Source: Bacillota bacterium
GTDB taxonomy: Bacteria; Bacillota; Clostridia; Lachnospirales; Lachnospiraceae
Assembly: GCA_902363515.1 (NCBI GenBank)
Contig: CABJAN010000024.1
Span: 1-49,307, forward strand
Direction: 5' to 3'
Length of the DNA stretch: 49,307 nt
How positions within the stretch are numbered: position 1 is the first letter of the stretch; each line of letters opens with the position of its first letter. Positions 15,496 to 24,566 of this stretch are shown piece by piece. The notes under the pieces are model-generated. The model was not told the DNA's origin. It saw only the letters and a list, made by a program, of their open reading frames with translations, and did not search any database. A program made the position numbers and the translations under genes.

Positions 15496-16245
15496 CTATT
15501 TATAATTTACGATTTTACCGAAATCTGGTTTCAGCGCAGCGCCGCCTACTAAACCACCATCAATATCTGCCTGTGCAAATAATTCCGGAGCTGTTGCAGC
15601 ATTTACAGAACCACCGTACTGGATACGGATTGCTTCTGCTGTTGCTTCGTCATATACTTCAGCAATGCATTCGCGGATCGCTTTGCAAACTTCCTGTGCC
15701 TGCTCTGTTGTAGCTGTTTTTCCTGTTCCGATTGCCCAGATTGGTTCATAAGCAATAACAGCTTCTTTTGCCTGCTCTGCTGTCAGTCCCAGGAATCCTA
15801 CTTTTACCTGCTGACGAATGAAATCCATAGTCACGCCCTGCTCTCTCTGTTCCAGAGATTCGCCGCAGCACATGATTGGTGTTAAACCATGTTCAAAAGC
15901 TTTGTGCATTTTTTTATTGATGTCTTCATTTGTTTCTCCGAAGTATTCTCTTCTTTCGGAATGTCCAAGAATCACATATTTAACACCAGCGTCTACTAAC
16001 ATATTTGGAGAAATTTCACCTGTGTAAGCGCCTTTTTCTTCAAAATACATGTTTTCAGCGCCAACATGGATGTTGCTGCCTTTTACCGCTTCTACAACCG
16101 GTACAATATCAATAGCAGGTACGCAGAATACTACGTCCACTTCTTCGTTTGCAACTAATGGCTTTAATGTGTTTACTAATTCAACTGCTTCGCTTGGAGT
16201 CATGTTCATTTTCCAGTTTCCAGCGATAATTTTTCTTCTTGCCAT
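15496..16245 (-). CDS. tpiA: Triosephosphate isomerase
   Basis: A 249-residue TIM barrel that interconverts dihydroxyacetone phosphate and glyceraldehyde-3-phosphate. The active site is intact: Lys in GNWKMN at the N-terminus, His in [13 protein letters not shown] near residue 95, Glu in [15 protein letters not shown] near 165, and the phosphate loop YGGSVN near 210. It is the third gene of the gap-pgk-tpiA series. It is separated from pgk by a 181-bp spacer full of small hairpins, so its mRNA level or stability may be set independently. Confidence 0.97.
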   Translation of the reverse strand: MARRKIIAGNWKMNMTPSEAVELVNTLKPLVANEEVDVVFCVPAIDIVPVVEAVKGSNIHVGAENMYFEEKGAYTGEISPNMLVDAGVKYVILGHSERREYFGETNEDINKKMHKAFEHGLTPIMCCGESLEQREQGVTMDFIRQQVKVGFLGLTAEQAKEAVIAYEPIWAIGTGKTATTEQAQEVCKAIRECIAEVYDEATAEAIRIQYGGSVNAATAPELFAQADIDGGLVGGAALKPDFGKIVNYK

Positions 16246-16281
16246 GGGATATACCCTTCTTTCTTATATTTTGTTTTGGCT

Positions 16282-16425
16282 TAGCTTCGCTAAGTGCGGT
16301 GAACTAAGTTCGCACTGGGTATCTTCTCTCAACTAAGCTCGCGCTCGCGCTCACTAAGGTTCGAGAAGGGCCTCGCACTAAGTTCAAACTTCGCCTTTGG
16401 CTCGTTTTCACTAAGTTGCTTTCGG
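16282..16425. repeat. Degenerate ACTAAG repeat and hairpin array between pgk and tpiA
   Basis: The spacer contains about six imperfect copies of a unit like ACTAAGTTCG: near 16289 (GCTAAGTGCG), 16303, 16332 (ACTAAGCTCG), 16353 (ACTAAGGTTCG), 16377 and 16410, spaced 14, 29, 21, 24 and 33 bp. Several sit in small hairpins, for example CTTAGC-TTC-GCTAAG at 16279-16293, and one is joined to the GC-rich run CTCGCGCTCGCGCTC near 16338. It is locally GC-rich compared with the flanking genes. The array does not encode protein and has no T-run. Confidence 0.7.
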
Positions 16426-16426
16426 C

Positions 16427-17620
16427 CTACTTATCGTTTGCTGCTGCTACGCCTGGGAGTTCTTTTCCTTCCAAGAATTCTAAGGAAGCGCCGCCGCCTG
16501 TGGAGATGTGTGTCATTTTGTCACCATATCCCAGAATGTTTACTGCCGCTGCAGAGTCACCACCACCAATGATGGTTGTTGCATCTGTATCAGCCAGTGC
16601 TTTTGCAACTGCTTCTGTACCATGAGCAAAGTTTGGCATTTCAAAGCAGCCCATTGGTCCGTTCCATACAACAGTTTTTGCGTCTTTTACAGCTTCGCTG
16701 AAGATTTTTTCTGTTTCTGGTCCGATATCCATACCTTCCCAGCCATCCGGAATCTGTCCGCTGCCTACTACCTGAATGTTGCAGTCATTAGAGAATGCGT
16801 CACCGATTCTATGGTCTACAGGAAGAAGAAGTTTCACGCCTTTTTCTTCTGCTTTTTTCTTCATTTCCAATGCGTATTCCAGATAATCATCTTCGCATAA
16901 GGAAATACCGATATTTCCGCCTGCTGCTTTGGAGAAGGTATAAGCCATTCCGCCACCAATGATTAAAGTATCTACTTTATCAAGCAGGTTGTTAATAACA
17001 GAAATCTTGCTGGAAACTTTTGCGCCGCCAAGAATTGCTACAAATGGTCTTTCCGGATTGTTGACTGCATTTCCTAAGAAGTCAATTTCTTTCTGCATTA
17101 AGTATCCTACTACTGCTGTATCTACAAACTGTGTAACACCTACGTTTGAGCAGTGAGCGCGATGTGCTGTACCGAATGCGTCATTTACGAATACATCACA
17201 AAGAGAAGCTAATTCTTTGGAGAATGCTTCACCGTTCTTTGTTTCTTCTACTCTGTAACGTGTATTTTCCAGTAAGATTACTTCTCCATCTTTCATAGTT
17301 TCTACTGCTGCTTTTGCATTTGCTCCAACAACTTCCGGATCAGCGGCAAATTTTACTTCCTGTCCTAATAATTCAGACAGACGAACTGCTACAGGCGCCA
17401 GGGATAATTCTGGTTTTGGTTCTCCCTTTGGTTTTCCAAGGTGAGAGCAGAGAATTACTTTTCCGCCATCTGCAATTAATTTTTTAATGGTAGGAAGTGC
17501 TGCTACCAGACGGTTTTCATCTGTAATCTTTCCATCCTGTAATGGTACATTGAAATCACAGCGAACCAGGACTTTTTTTCCTTTTACGTTGATATCATCA
17601 ACTGATTTTTTATTAAGCAT
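16427..17620 (-). CDS. pgk: Phosphoglycerate kinase
   Basis: A 397-residue glycolytic kinase making ATP and 3-phosphoglycerate from 1,3-bisphosphoglycerate. Landmarks: [14 protein letters not shown] at the N-terminus, [24 protein letters not shown], the hinge region [12 protein letters not shown] near 205, GGGMAYTF, and the nucleotide loop GGGDSAAAV near 370. Length is standard. The start ATG follows GGAGG. A strong terminator hairpin (17677-17703) separates it from gap, so pgk is probably transcribed by read-through or partial termination. Confidence 0.97.
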   Translation of the reverse strand: MLNKKSVDDINVKGKKVLVRCDFNVPLQDGKITDENRLVAALPTIKKLIADGGKVILCSHLGKPKGEPKPELSLAPVAVRLSELLGQEVKFAADPEVVGANAKAAVETMKDGEVILLENTRYRVEETKNGEAFSKELASLCDVFVNDAFGTAHRAHCSNVGVTQFVDTAVVGYLMQKEIDFLGNAVNNPERPFVAILGGAKVSSKISVINNLLDKVDTLIIGGGMAYTFSKAAGGNIGISLCEDDYLEYALEMKKKAEEKGVKLLLPVDHRIGDAFSNDCNIQVVGSGQIPDGWEGMDIGPETEKIFSEAVKDAKTVVWNGPMGCFEMPNFAHGTEAVAKALADTDATTIIGGGDSAAAVNILGYGDKMTHISTGGGASLEFLEGKELPGVAAANDK

Positions 17621-17672
17621 TAGGAAATGCCTCCTTTACATTATTTTTCTGTTTTTTCCACATAAACAGACG

Positions 17673-17708
17673 AAAAGGGTCCGGTCCACAATAGACCGGA
17701 CCCCTTTA
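17673..17708 (-). terminator. Terminator or attenuator between gap and pgk
   Basis: A perfect 10-bp GC-rich stem, GGGTCCGGTC (17677-17686) with GACCGGACCC (17694-17703) and a 7-nt loop, is flanked by A and T runs. On the minus strand it is followed by TTTTC. Partial termination here would make more gap than pgk mRNA. Confidence 0.85.
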
Positions 17709-17731
17709 TGAGCCTTATAAATACCTGTTAA

Positions 17732-18751
17732 TTATTTGTTTAATAATTTTCCGAAGTATTTGATTGTTCTAACCATCTGGCTTGTGTAAGAGTTTTCGTT
17801 GTCATACCATGATACAACCTGAACTTCTGTTGTGCCGTTGTCTAATGGAAGAACCATTGTCTGTGTAGCATCGAACAGAGAACCATATCTCATACCAACG
17901 ATATCGCTGGATACGATTTCATCTGTGTTGTATCCGAAAGATTCTGTAGCTGCTGCTTTCATAGCATCGTTAATCTGTTCTTTTGTAACGTTACCTTTAA
18001 CAACTGCTGTTAAGATAGTTGTAGAACCTGTTGGTGTAGGAACACGCTGAGCAGCTCCGATTAATTTTCCGTTTAATTCTGGGATAACTAATCCGATTGC
18101 TTTTGCAGCACCTGTGCTGTTTGGAACAATGTTTACTGCTGCTGCACGAGATCTTCTTAAATCACCTTTTCTCTGTGGTCCGTCCAGTGTCATCTGATCA
18201 CCTGTGTAAGCGTGAATTGTGCACATAATACCAGACTGGATTTCAGCTAAGTCATTTAATGCTTTTGCCATAGGAGCTAAGCAGTTTGTTGTACAGGAAG
18301 CTGCAGAAATGATGTTATCATTTTCTGTTAATGTTTCGTGGTTTACATTGTAAACGATTGTAGGAAGGTCGTTTCCAGCCGGAGCGGAAATAACAACTTT
18401 CTTAGCACCAGCATCAATATGAGCCTGTGCTTTGTCTTTGGATGTGTAGAATCCTGTACACTCCAGAACTACGTCAACACCGATTTCTCCCCAAGGAAGT
18501 TCTGCTGCGTTTGCTTTTGCGTAGATTTTAATTTCTTTTCCGTCTACAGTGATGGAATCTTCACCAGCTGTTACTTTATCAGCCAGTTCATATCTTCCCT
18601 GTGTAGAGTCATATTTCAGTAAGTGAGCTAACATAGCTGGAGATGTTAAATCGTTGATTGCAACGATTTCAAATCCTTCTGCTCCGAACATCTGTCTGAA
18701 TGCAAGACGTCCAATACGTCCAAAACCATTAATTGCTACTTTTACTGCCAT
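17732..18751 (-). CDS. gap: Glyceraldehyde-3-phosphate dehydrogenase
   Basis: A 339-residue NAD-dependent enzyme of glycolysis. The Rossmann motif INGFGRIGR is at the N-terminus, and the Asp in [10 protein letters not shown] favours NAD over NADP. The catalytic cysteine lies in [13 protein letters not shown] near residue 155, and [16 protein letters not shown] is near the C-terminus. The frame opens at 18760, but AGGAGG is 10 nt before the ATG at 18751 and only 1 nt from the upstream ATG, so I use 18751. It is the first gene of gap-pgk-tpiA, with its own promoter and repeat elements in the leader. Confidence 0.97.
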   Translation of the reverse strand: MAVKVAINGFGRIGRLAFRQMFGAEGFEIVAINDLTSPAMLAHLLKYDSTQGRYELADKVTAGEDSITVDGKEIKIYAKANAAELPWGEIGVDVVLECTGFYTSKDKAQAHIDAGAKKVVISAPAGNDLPTIVYNVNHETLTENDNIISAASCTTNCLAPMAKALNDLAEIQSGIMCTIHAYTGDQMTLDGPQRKGDLRRSRAAAVNIVPNSTGAAKAIGLVIPELNGKLIGAAQRVPTPTGSTTILTAVVKGNVTKEQINDAMKAAATESFGYNTDEIVSSDIVGMRYGSLFDATQTMVLPLDNGTTEVQVVSWYDNENSYTSQMVRTIKYFGKLLNK

Positions 18752-18795
18752 GATTTTCATTCCTCCTAAAAGTGATTGATTTAATGTGAGTTCTT

Positions 18796-18833
18796 CATCA
18801 ACCTAAAATAGATTGTTAAAGAAACATCAACCT
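18796..18833 (-). promoter_or_regulatory. Operator-like elements in the gap leader
   Basis: Two direct repeats CATCAACCT (plus strand, 18796-18804 and 18825-18833) lie 29 bp apart, starting at the expected transcription start. Overlapping the outer one is TTGTTA-N6-CATCAA (18813-18830), 10 of 12 matches to the Rex pattern TTGTTA-N6-TAACAA. Rex senses NADH/NAD and controls gap in many Firmicutes. Which regulator binds here is inference. Confidence 0.4.
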
Positions 18834-18840
18834 TGTCCAT

Positions 18841-18869
18841 ATTGTACCTGTTTTTTCTTCAAAATTCAA
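18841..18869 (-). promoter_or_regulatory. Sigma-A promoter of gap
   Basis: On the minus strand TTGAAT (18864-18869) and TACAAT (18841-18846) are exactly 17 bp apart, about 90 bp upstream of the gap start. Confidence 0.65.
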
Positions 18870-18984
18870 GCCCCATTTCTAATTTCAGAGTATTTCCCTG
18901 GTATTTTTATTCATCTTACTTGAAATCAATACGGAAACAACGATATAATGGATAAAAATGCATTTATGAAAGGAGCGGTTTCCC

Positions 18985-19785
18985 ATGTATTACGATTTTC
19001 ATGTCCATTCTGACTTTTCCAGCGACAGCCAGGCTCCCATGGAAGCTATGATTCAGGAAGGCATCCGTCTTGGGCTTCCCGGCATCTGTTTTACAGAACA
19101 TATGGATTTAGATTTTCCGGGTGAAAAGCCCGTTTTTCTGGTGGATTTACCTGCCTATAAAAAAACTTTTCTGAACTTAAAAGAAAAATATCAGCATCAG
19201 ATTCAGCTTTTCTATGGTCTGGAATTGGGACTTCAGCCTCACCTTGCAAAAGAACTGCCACTGCTTGCAGCATCAGATTCCTTTGACTTTCTCATTGGGT
19301 CAGCCCATATTATTGACCGCCTGGATCCTTACTGCCCTGAATATTTCCAGGGACGCTCTGAACAGGAATCCTATCTGCGTTATTTCCAGGTGCTTTTGGA
19401 AAACCTGAAAACCTTTTCCTGTTTTGATACCTGCGGTCACATTGATTATGTGGTGCGCTATGGTCCTGCTAAAAACAAGAATTATTCCTACCAGGCTTAC
19501 CGGGAAATTCTGGATGAAATTTTAAAGGTTCTGATTGAAAAGGGAATCGGTCTGGAATGTAATACAGCCGGCTTTAAATACGGTCTGGGGCATCCCAATC
19601 CTACAGAAGAAATCCTTCTGCGCTACCATGAGTTAGGTGGTGAAATTCTCACACTTGGTTCGGATGGACATGCCCCAAAACATCTGGCTTATGATTTTGA
19701 AAAAGCGGGAAATCTTTTAAAAGCCTGCGGTTTCCGCTATTATACCATTTTTAAAAACAGGAAGCCGGAATTTCATAAATTATAA
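18985..19785 (+). CDS. PHP-domain phosphatase, histidinol-phosphatase (HisK/HisJ) type
   Basis: A 266-residue PHP metallophosphoesterase of the HisJ/HisK histidinol-phosphatase family. Metal ligands are visible in order: [12 protein letters not shown] (HxH plus Asp), [43 protein letters not shown] and [12 protein letters not shown]. This is the full ligand set, so it is probably active. Histidinol phosphate is the family's usual substrate, but no other his gene is nearby, so a different sugar or nucleotide phosphate is possible. GGAGCGG lies before the ATG. It ends in a 6-bp convergent overlap with mnmA and no terminator is visible between them. Confidence 0.85.
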   Translation: MYYDFHVHSDFSSDSQAPMEAMIQEGIRLGLPGICFTEHMDLDFPGEKPVFLVDLPAYKKTFLNLKEKYQHQIQLFYGLELGLQPHLAKELPLLAASDSFDFLIGSAHIIDRLDPYCPEYFQGRSEQESYLRYFQVLLENLKTFSCFDTCGHIDYVVRYGPAKNKNYSYQAYREILDEILKVLIEKGIGLECNTAGFKYGLGHPNPTEEILLRYHELGGEILTLGSDGHAPKHLAYDFEKAGNLLKACGFRYYTIFKNRKPEFHKL

Positions 19786-20856
19786 AATAATGCCGCCTCC
19801 GGCAACGTATTCTCCCTGATAAAACACAACAGCCTGTCCCGGCGTAATAGCGCGCTGGGGCTGGTCAAAGGTTACCCGGACTTTTCCATCCTCAGCAGGA
19901 GAAATCACACACTCTGCTCCCGGATGATTATAACGAATCTTTGCTTTTAAACGCACTTCCCCATCCAGGCCTTCCATTGCCATAAAGTTCACTCTGTCGC
20001 AAATCAGGGTGTTTACAAACAAATCCTCATTTTCCCCAATTACCACTTCGTTTCTATCGGGACGAATTTTTGTAACAAATACCGGATGTCCCATGGACAA
20101 ATTCAAGCCTTTTCTCTGTCCAATGGTGTAATGAATAATGCCCTGGTGTTCTCCAATGACCTTTCCGTCCGCCAGCACAAAATTCCCTTTTGGAATGGTT
20201 TTTCCAGTGCTGTTTTTAATAAATCCGGCGTAATCATTGTCTGGCACAAAGCAAATTTCCTGACTGTCTTTTTTATGGGCTACCAAAAGCCCCGCCTCTT
20301 CTGCAATTTTGCGGATTTCATCTTTGGTATAAGCCCCTACAGGCATCAGAGTTCTGGCAAGCTGTTCTTGTGTCAGATTATAAAGGGCATAGGTCTGGTC
20401 CTTTTTTGCGGTGACCGAATTGCGGATAGCATATCGTCCATTTGGAAGCTGTTCTACTCTGGCATAATGTCCTGTGGCAATATAATCCGCGCCGATTTCC
20501 AGGCTTCTCTTTAATAAAGATTCCCATTTCACATACCGGTTACAGGCAATGCAGGGATTGGGAGTTCTGCCCTCCAGATATTCTCTGGTAAAATAGTCAA
20601 TGACCTGTTTCTGAAATTCTTTGCGAAAGTTCATAACATAATAAGGAATGTCCAGCTTCTGCGCTACTCTTCTGGCATCTTCCACTGCGCTAAGACCACA
20701 ACAGCCGCCATTTTCTTCTACGGTACAGGAGTCCTCCTCCTGCCATATCTGCATGGTCACACCAATAACATCATATCCCTGCTCTTTCAGAAGATATGCT
20801 GCCACAGAGGAATCTACGCCTCCGGACAGCCCTACTACCACTGTTTTCTTTCCCAT
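19780..20856 (-). CDS. mnmA: tRNA-specific 2-thiouridylase MnmA
   Basis: A 358-residue enzyme that adds sulfur to U34 of Lys, Glu and Gln tRNAs. The PP-loop [13 protein letters not shown] binds ATP at the N-terminus. The catalytic cysteine pair is in [13 protein letters not shown] near 100 and SQEICFVPD near 200, and GHYAR and IGQRKGLN are also conserved. It is the last gene of iscR-iscS-iscU-mnmA, overlapping iscU by one base (TAATG), so it is translationally coupled. The arrangement makes sense because IscS supplies the sulfur. Confidence 0.96.
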   Translation of the reverse strand: MGKKTVVVGLSGGVDSSVAAYLLKEQGYDVIGVTMQIWQEEDSCTVEENGGCCGLSAVEDARRVAQKLDIPYYVMNFRKEFQKQVIDYFTREYLEGRTPNPCIACNRYVKWESLLKRSLEIGADYIATGHYARVEQLPNGRYAIRNSVTAKKDQTYALYNLTQEQLARTLMPVGAYTKDEIRKIAEEAGLLVAHKKDSQEICFVPDNDYAGFIKNSTGKTIPKGNFVLADGKVIGEHQGIIHYTIGQRKGLNLSMGHPVFVTKIRPDRNEVVIGENEDLFVNTLICDRVNFMAMEGLDGEVRLKAKIRYNHPGAECVISPAEDGKVRVTFDQPQRAITPGQAVVFYQGEYVAGGGIIL

Positions 20857-21293
20857 TAGTATTCTTCCTCTTCTTCCCCTTCATGGATATCAGACTTTGG
20901 TTTGGATAATCCTTCGATTTTAATTCCGTTCTTTTCTGCATAATCCCACAAAGCAGCATGAATGGCTTCCTCTGCCAGAAGAGAGCAATGCACCTTTACC
21001 GGAGGAAGTCCGTCTAAAGCCTCCATAACTGCCTTATTGGTTACTTTCAGGGCTTCCTCAATGGTTTTTCCTTTTACCAGTTCTGTTGCCATACTGCTGG
21101 TTGCCACAGCAGCGCCACATCCAAAGGTTTTAAATTTACAGTCCCGGATAATTTTATTCTCATCAATATCCAGATAAATACGCATAATATCCCCGCATTT
21201 TGCATTTCCTACGGTTCCTACTCCGCTGGCGTTTTCAATCTCTCCTACGTTTCTTGGGTTCTGAAAATGATCCATTACTTTTTCGCTGTACAT
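20856..21293 (-). CDS. iscU: Fe-S cluster scaffold protein IscU/NifU-N type
   Basis: A 145-residue scaffold on which iron-sulfur clusters are assembled from IscS-derived sulfur. The three cysteines are in [27 protein letters not shown] and [12 protein letters not shown]. The protein lacks the insertion of SufU-type proteins, so it is the IscU/NifU N-terminal type. An acidic tail, EGEEEEEY, follows the folded domain. It lies 18 bp after iscS and overlaps mnmA by one base. Confidence 0.95.
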   Translation of the reverse strand: MYSEKVMDHFQNPRNVGEIENASGVGTVGNAKCGDIMRIYLDIDENKIIRDCKFKTFGCGAAVATSSMATELVKGKTIEEALKVTNKAVMEALDGLPPVKVHCSLLAEEAIHAALWDYAEKNGIKIEGLSKPKSDIHEGEEEEEY

Positions 21294-21311
21294 ACTTGCT
21301 TCCTCCGTTTT

Positions 21312-22496
21312 TTATTTTTTCTCTTTCCGAATAAAATCTTCATATAATGGAGATAAATCTCTTAATTTCTGGATAATCTCCTTAATCTGTTCTAAGGTAT
21401 AATCTAAATCTTCTTTTGTAGTATCTTCTCCAAGCGATAACCGCAAAGATCCATGAGCAATCTCATGAGGCAGGCCAATGGCCAGCAGTACATGAGACGG
21501 ATCCAGAGAACCTGAGGTACAGGCAGAACCACTGGAACCTGCAATTCCTTTCATATCCAGCATAATAAGAAGAGATTCTCCCTCTATAAACCGGAAACTA
21601 AAGTTAATATTATTAGGCAGACGTTTGTCAGGATGTCCGTTTAATTTCACATAAGGAATTTCCTTTTCCACCCGTTTAATAAAATCATCCCGTAACTGTC
21701 GCTCTCTGGCAGTTCTCTCTTCCATGGTGTCGGCTGCTCTTTTGGCTGCCACTCCATATCCCACGATTGCCGGTACATTTTCTGTTCCTGCTCTTCTCTT
21801 GCGCTCCTGGGCTCCTCCATGGACAAAGGAACGAATCTTCACACCCTTGCGGATATACAGAAAACCAATACCCTTTGGTCCGTTAATTTTATGGGCGCTG
21901 GAGCTTAACATATCAATATGCATATCGTCCACATCAATAGGAACCTGGCCGAAAGCCTGCACTGCATCTGTGTGGAACAAAATACCGTGTTCTTTTGCTA
22001 TCATACCAATCTCTTTCACTGGCTCAATGGTTCCGATTTCATTGTTAGCAAACATAATAGAAATCAGAATAGTATCCGGACGAATGGCTTTTTGCAGCGC
22101 GTCCAGATCTACCAGACCATTCTCATCTACATCCAGATAGGTAACTTCCACACCTTTTTTCTCCAGATATTCACAGGTATGAAGAATTGCGTGATGCTCA
22201 ATCTTGGTGGTAATGATATGTTTTCCTTTCTTTTCGTAGGCCTCACAGGCTGCCTTTAATGCCCAGTTATCCGCCTCGCTTCCTCCGGCAGTAAAGTAAA
22301 TTTCCTCCGGTTTGGCTCCAATTACTTCTGCAATCTGTTCTCTTGCTGTGGTAATAGCTTCTTTACTTCTCTGTCCCAATTCATAGATGCTGGATGGATT
22401 CCCATAATTCTCTGTAAAATAAGGAATCATGGCATCTACTACCTCCTGGGCAGTTCTTGTAGTTGCTGCATTATCCAGATAAATTTTTGTTTTCAT
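21312..22496 (-). CDS. iscS: Cysteine desulfurase
   Basis: A 394-residue PLP enzyme that takes sulfur from cysteine for Fe-S clusters and thiolated tRNA. It is class I: the PLP lysine is in SSSAHKINGPKG near residue 205. HTDAVQAFGQVP precedes it, and the mobile loop SGSACTSGSLDPSHVL holds the catalytic cysteine near 325. The group of nifS/iscS cannot be split finely by eye, but the iscR-iscS-iscU order supports the isc name. Confidence 0.96.
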   Translation of the reverse strand: MKTKIYLDNAATTRTAQEVVDAMIPYFTENYGNPSSIYELGQRSKEAITTAREQIAEVIGAKPEEIYFTAGGSEADNWALKAACEAYEKKGKHIITTKIEHHAILHTCEYLEKKGVEVTYLDVDENGLVDLDALQKAIRPDTILISIMFANNEIGTIEPVKEIGMIAKEHGILFHTDAVQAFGQVPIDVDDMHIDMLSSSAHKINGPKGIGFLYIRKGVKIRSFVHGGAQERKRRAGTENVPAIVGYGVAAKRAADTMEERTARERQLRDDFIKRVEKEIPYVKLNGHPDKRLPNNINFSFRFIEGESLLIMLDMKGIAGSSGSACTSGSLDPSHVLLAIGLPHEIAHGSLRLSLGEDTTKEDLDYTLEQIKEIIQKLRDLSPLYEDFIRKEKK

Positions 22497-22529
22497 GCCT
22501 TCATCTCCTCGATTCTTTCTTCAATAATA

Positions 22530-22982
22530 TTACTGTTCACATTTCTGTATCTCAATCTGTCCTTTTTCTAAAACTCTGCGGCTTTCCTTCACCAGCTGAC
22601 TCAGCATAATAGAGTCTACGGTTTCCTGAATGCTTTTATTAATTTCCTGCCATACATAACGGGCCACACATAAGTCCTCACCCTGGCAGTGCTCATTTCC
22701 TTCTCCACAGGATACTGCCTCAATACTGCCTTCCAGCGCCCGCAGCACATCTCCTACTGAGATTTTCTCTGCCGGTCTTGCCAGACGGTAACCTCCCTGA
22801 GCGCCCCGTATACTGCAAACCAGCCCTTCTTTTTTGAGCTTTCTCATGAGCTGTTCCAGATAACTGTCCGAGATATGCTGTCTTGTAGAAATACTCTGTA
22901 TGGAAACTGCCTCCTGGTCACTATAAAGTGCCAGATCAATCAATGCCCGCAGTCCATATCGTCCTTTTGTAGAAAGCTTCAT
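22530..22982 (-). CDS. iscR: Rrf2/IscR family transcriptional regulator
   Basis: A 150-residue winged-helix regulator. The N-terminus MKLSTKGRYGLRALIDLAL and the wing SIRGAQGGYRLARP are typical of Rrf2 proteins. Three cysteines in CGEGNEHCQGEDLC (about residues 92-106) match the cluster-binding loop of IscR, so it probably senses Fe-S status and represses the operon it heads. CymR-type Rrf2 proteins lack these cysteines. It is divergent from the SpoVB-like gene. Confidence 0.92.
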   Translation of the reverse strand: MKLSTKGRYGLRALIDLALYSDQEAVSIQSISTRQHISDSYLEQLMRKLKKEGLVCSIRGAQGGYRLARPAEKISVGDVLRALEGSIEAVSCGEGNEHCQGEDLCVARYVWQEINKSIQETVDSIMLSQLVKESRRVLEKGQIEIQKCEQ

Positions 22983-23039
22983 TTTTTATCGCCTCTTTTC
23001 CAGTGCCTTCTCATGCTTCTTAATCCCTACTATTTTACT

Positions 23040-23053
23040 CGGATTTTAATCTG
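23040..23053 (-). promoter_or_regulatory. Candidate IscR operator
   Basis: CAGATTAAAATCCG on the minus strand is an imperfect palindrome spanning the expected start of transcription, just downstream of the iscR -10. A second element, CCGAGTAAAATAGTAGG, lies next to it. The match to any known Rrf2 site is not verified. Confidence 0.3.
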
Positions 23054-23058
23054 AATGT

Positions 23059-23087
23059 AGAATATCATCTTTCAAAAGTTCTGTCAA
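23059..23087 (-). promoter_or_regulatory. Sigma-A promoter of the isc operon
   Basis: On the minus strand a consensus TTGACA (23082-23087) and TATTCT (23059-23064) are 17 bp apart, about 80 bp upstream of iscR. Confidence 0.8.
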
Positions 23088-23136
23088 GTTCCGAAAGGGA
23101 ATATATTTAGAAAAAAGGTATCCGGAGGCTCTCTTG

Positions 23137-24450
23137 ATGAAGCATATGCATATTCTGGTAAAAGGAACGCTTATTTTAACCTTATCTGGTTTTCTGACAA
23201 AAATCATTGGATTTATTTATAGAATATTCCTGTCACACACCATTGGTGCCCAGGGCATGGGAATTTATCAATTAATTTTCCCTGTTCAGGCTCTTTGCTT
23301 TGCCTTGACTGTGGGGGGCATCCAGACTGCCATTTCCCGCCTGGTAGCTGCAAAAGCAGCACTTGAGGAAGAACAAAGCAGCAGGGATATTTTTCTGATT
23401 TCCACTTTTCTTTCTGTTTTCACCGCAATCCTGGTTTCTTTTTTCCTTTACCGCCATGCTTCCTGGTTTGCACTGCACATTCTTTTGGAAGAAAGCTGTA
23501 CGCCCCTTTTAAAAATCATGGCCCTTTCCCTGCCTATGGGCGCTTTTCATGCCTGTGTAAACGGCTACTATTTCGCGCGGAAAAAATTATCCGTACCTGC
23601 CGCGGCACAGCTTCTGGAACAGCTTGCCAGAGTCGGTGCCTCTTATCTGGTATTTCTCATCTGGACAGACCAGGGAATTCCTGTGACTCCTCTTCTGGCT
23701 GCAGTTGGACTTTTAAGCGGTGAACTGGGGGCCATGGTGTTTTCCGGTCTTGTTATCTTCCGTGATTACACCAAAGCCCACTATCAAATCAGGCATATGG
23801 TTTCCCCTTTTTCTGACTTTAAATCTGTAGTATGCCTTTCTTTTCCCCTGACCTGCAACCGCCTTTTGGTAAATCTTCTCCACAGTATAGAGTCCGTTCT
23901 CATTCCCGGACATTTGCGTCTTTACGGACTGGATAATGCCTCTGCCCTGTCTGTATACGGTGTCCTCACCGGTATGGCACTGCCTCTCATTTTCTTTCCC
24001 TGTGCCATTACCAATGCAGTTTCTACCGTACTTCTGCCTTCCGTTGCTGAAAGCCAGGCCGTGGGAAATCATCAAAATATCCGAAAGAGTATCTTTCTCT
24101 CTGTGAAATGTTGTCTGGCTCTTGGCTTTTCATTTACTGTCTTTTTCTATTTTTTTGGAGATTTTCTGGGACTGCTTTTATTCCAAAACGAATTTGCAGG
24201 AACTTTTATTAAAACCCTCTCTTTTATCTGCCCCTGCCTCTATCTTTCCGGCACTTTAGGAGGGATTTTAAATGGACTTGGCGCTGTAAATCAGACCTTG
24301 CTGCTCAACGTTATAGGACTTGGAGTCCGCCTTCTTTTTGTATTCTTTCTAATTCCGGTATACGGAATTATGGGATATTTATGGGGACTGATTGTCAGTG
24401 AGCTTCTTGTTACCGTTCTTTCCCTGTTTTTCCTGAAATCTTACTTTTAG
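23137..24450 (+). CDS. spoVB: SpoVB-like polysaccharide flippase (MOP family)
   Basis: A 437-residue membrane protein of the MATE/polysaccharide transporter superfamily with about 12 predicted helices. The start, KGTLILTLSGFLTKIIGFIYRI, and GAQGMGIYQLIFPV are characteristic of the SpoVB/YtgP/MurJ-like group that moves lipid-linked cell-wall precursors, needed for spore cortex in Bacillus. GGAGG at 23124-23128 is 8 nt before the ATG at 23137; a TTG 3 nt earlier is less likely. Several paralogues exist in clostridia, so the exact role (cortex or vegetative wall) is uncertain. Confidence 0.85.
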   Translation: MKHMHILVKGTLILTLSGFLTKIIGFIYRIFLSHTIGAQGMGIYQLIFPVQALCFALTVGGIQTAISRLVAAKAALEEEQSSRDIFLISTFLSVFTAILVSFFLYRHASWFALHILLEESCTPLLKIMALSLPMGAFHACVNGYYFARKKLSVPAAAQLLEQLARVGASYLVFLIWTDQGIPVTPLLAAVGLLSGELGAMVFSGLVIFRDYTKAHYQIRHMVSPFSDFKSVVCLSFPLTCNRLLVNLLHSIESVLIPGHLRLYGLDNASALSVYGVLTGMALPLIFFPCAITNAVSTVLLPSVAESQAVGNHQNIRKSIFLSVKCCLALGFSFTVFFYFFGDFLGLLLFQNEFAGTFIKTLSFICPCLYLSGTLGGILNGLGAVNQTLLLNVIGLGVRLLFVFFLIPVYGIMGYLWGLIVSELLVTVLSLFFLKSYF

Positions 24451-24491
24451 TTTTATCTATTTAAACTTCTAAAGTATTTTGTCAAAAACTA

Positions 24492-24520
24492 TCGACATTT
24501 GTTCTTTCTTGTATTATAAT
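24492..24520 (+). promoter_or_regulatory. Sigma-A promoter of the DAHP synthase gene
   Basis: TCGACA (24492-24497) and TATAAT (24515-24520) have a 17-bp spacer and lie 46 bp upstream of the start codon. There is no room for a T-box or long attenuator leader. Confidence 0.75.
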
Positions 24521-24566
24521 TTTTTCGTAATACTACAGATTTTACATGGAAAAAGAGGGAGACATC

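Noticed and set aside
16282..16425. ACTAAG repeats as a CRISPR array or protein-coding tract
   Set aside because: Copies are short, degenerate and irregularly spaced, and all frames are broken.
19780..19785. Convergent overlap of the PHP gene and mnmA as a sign of misannotation
   Set aside because: Both proteins end at normal family positions; a 6-bp tail-to-tail overlap is ordinary.
24451..24566. T-box or aromatic attenuator before the DAHP synthase gene
   Set aside because: The promoter lies only about 46 bp from the start codon, leaving no room for such a leader, and no T-box sequence is seen.
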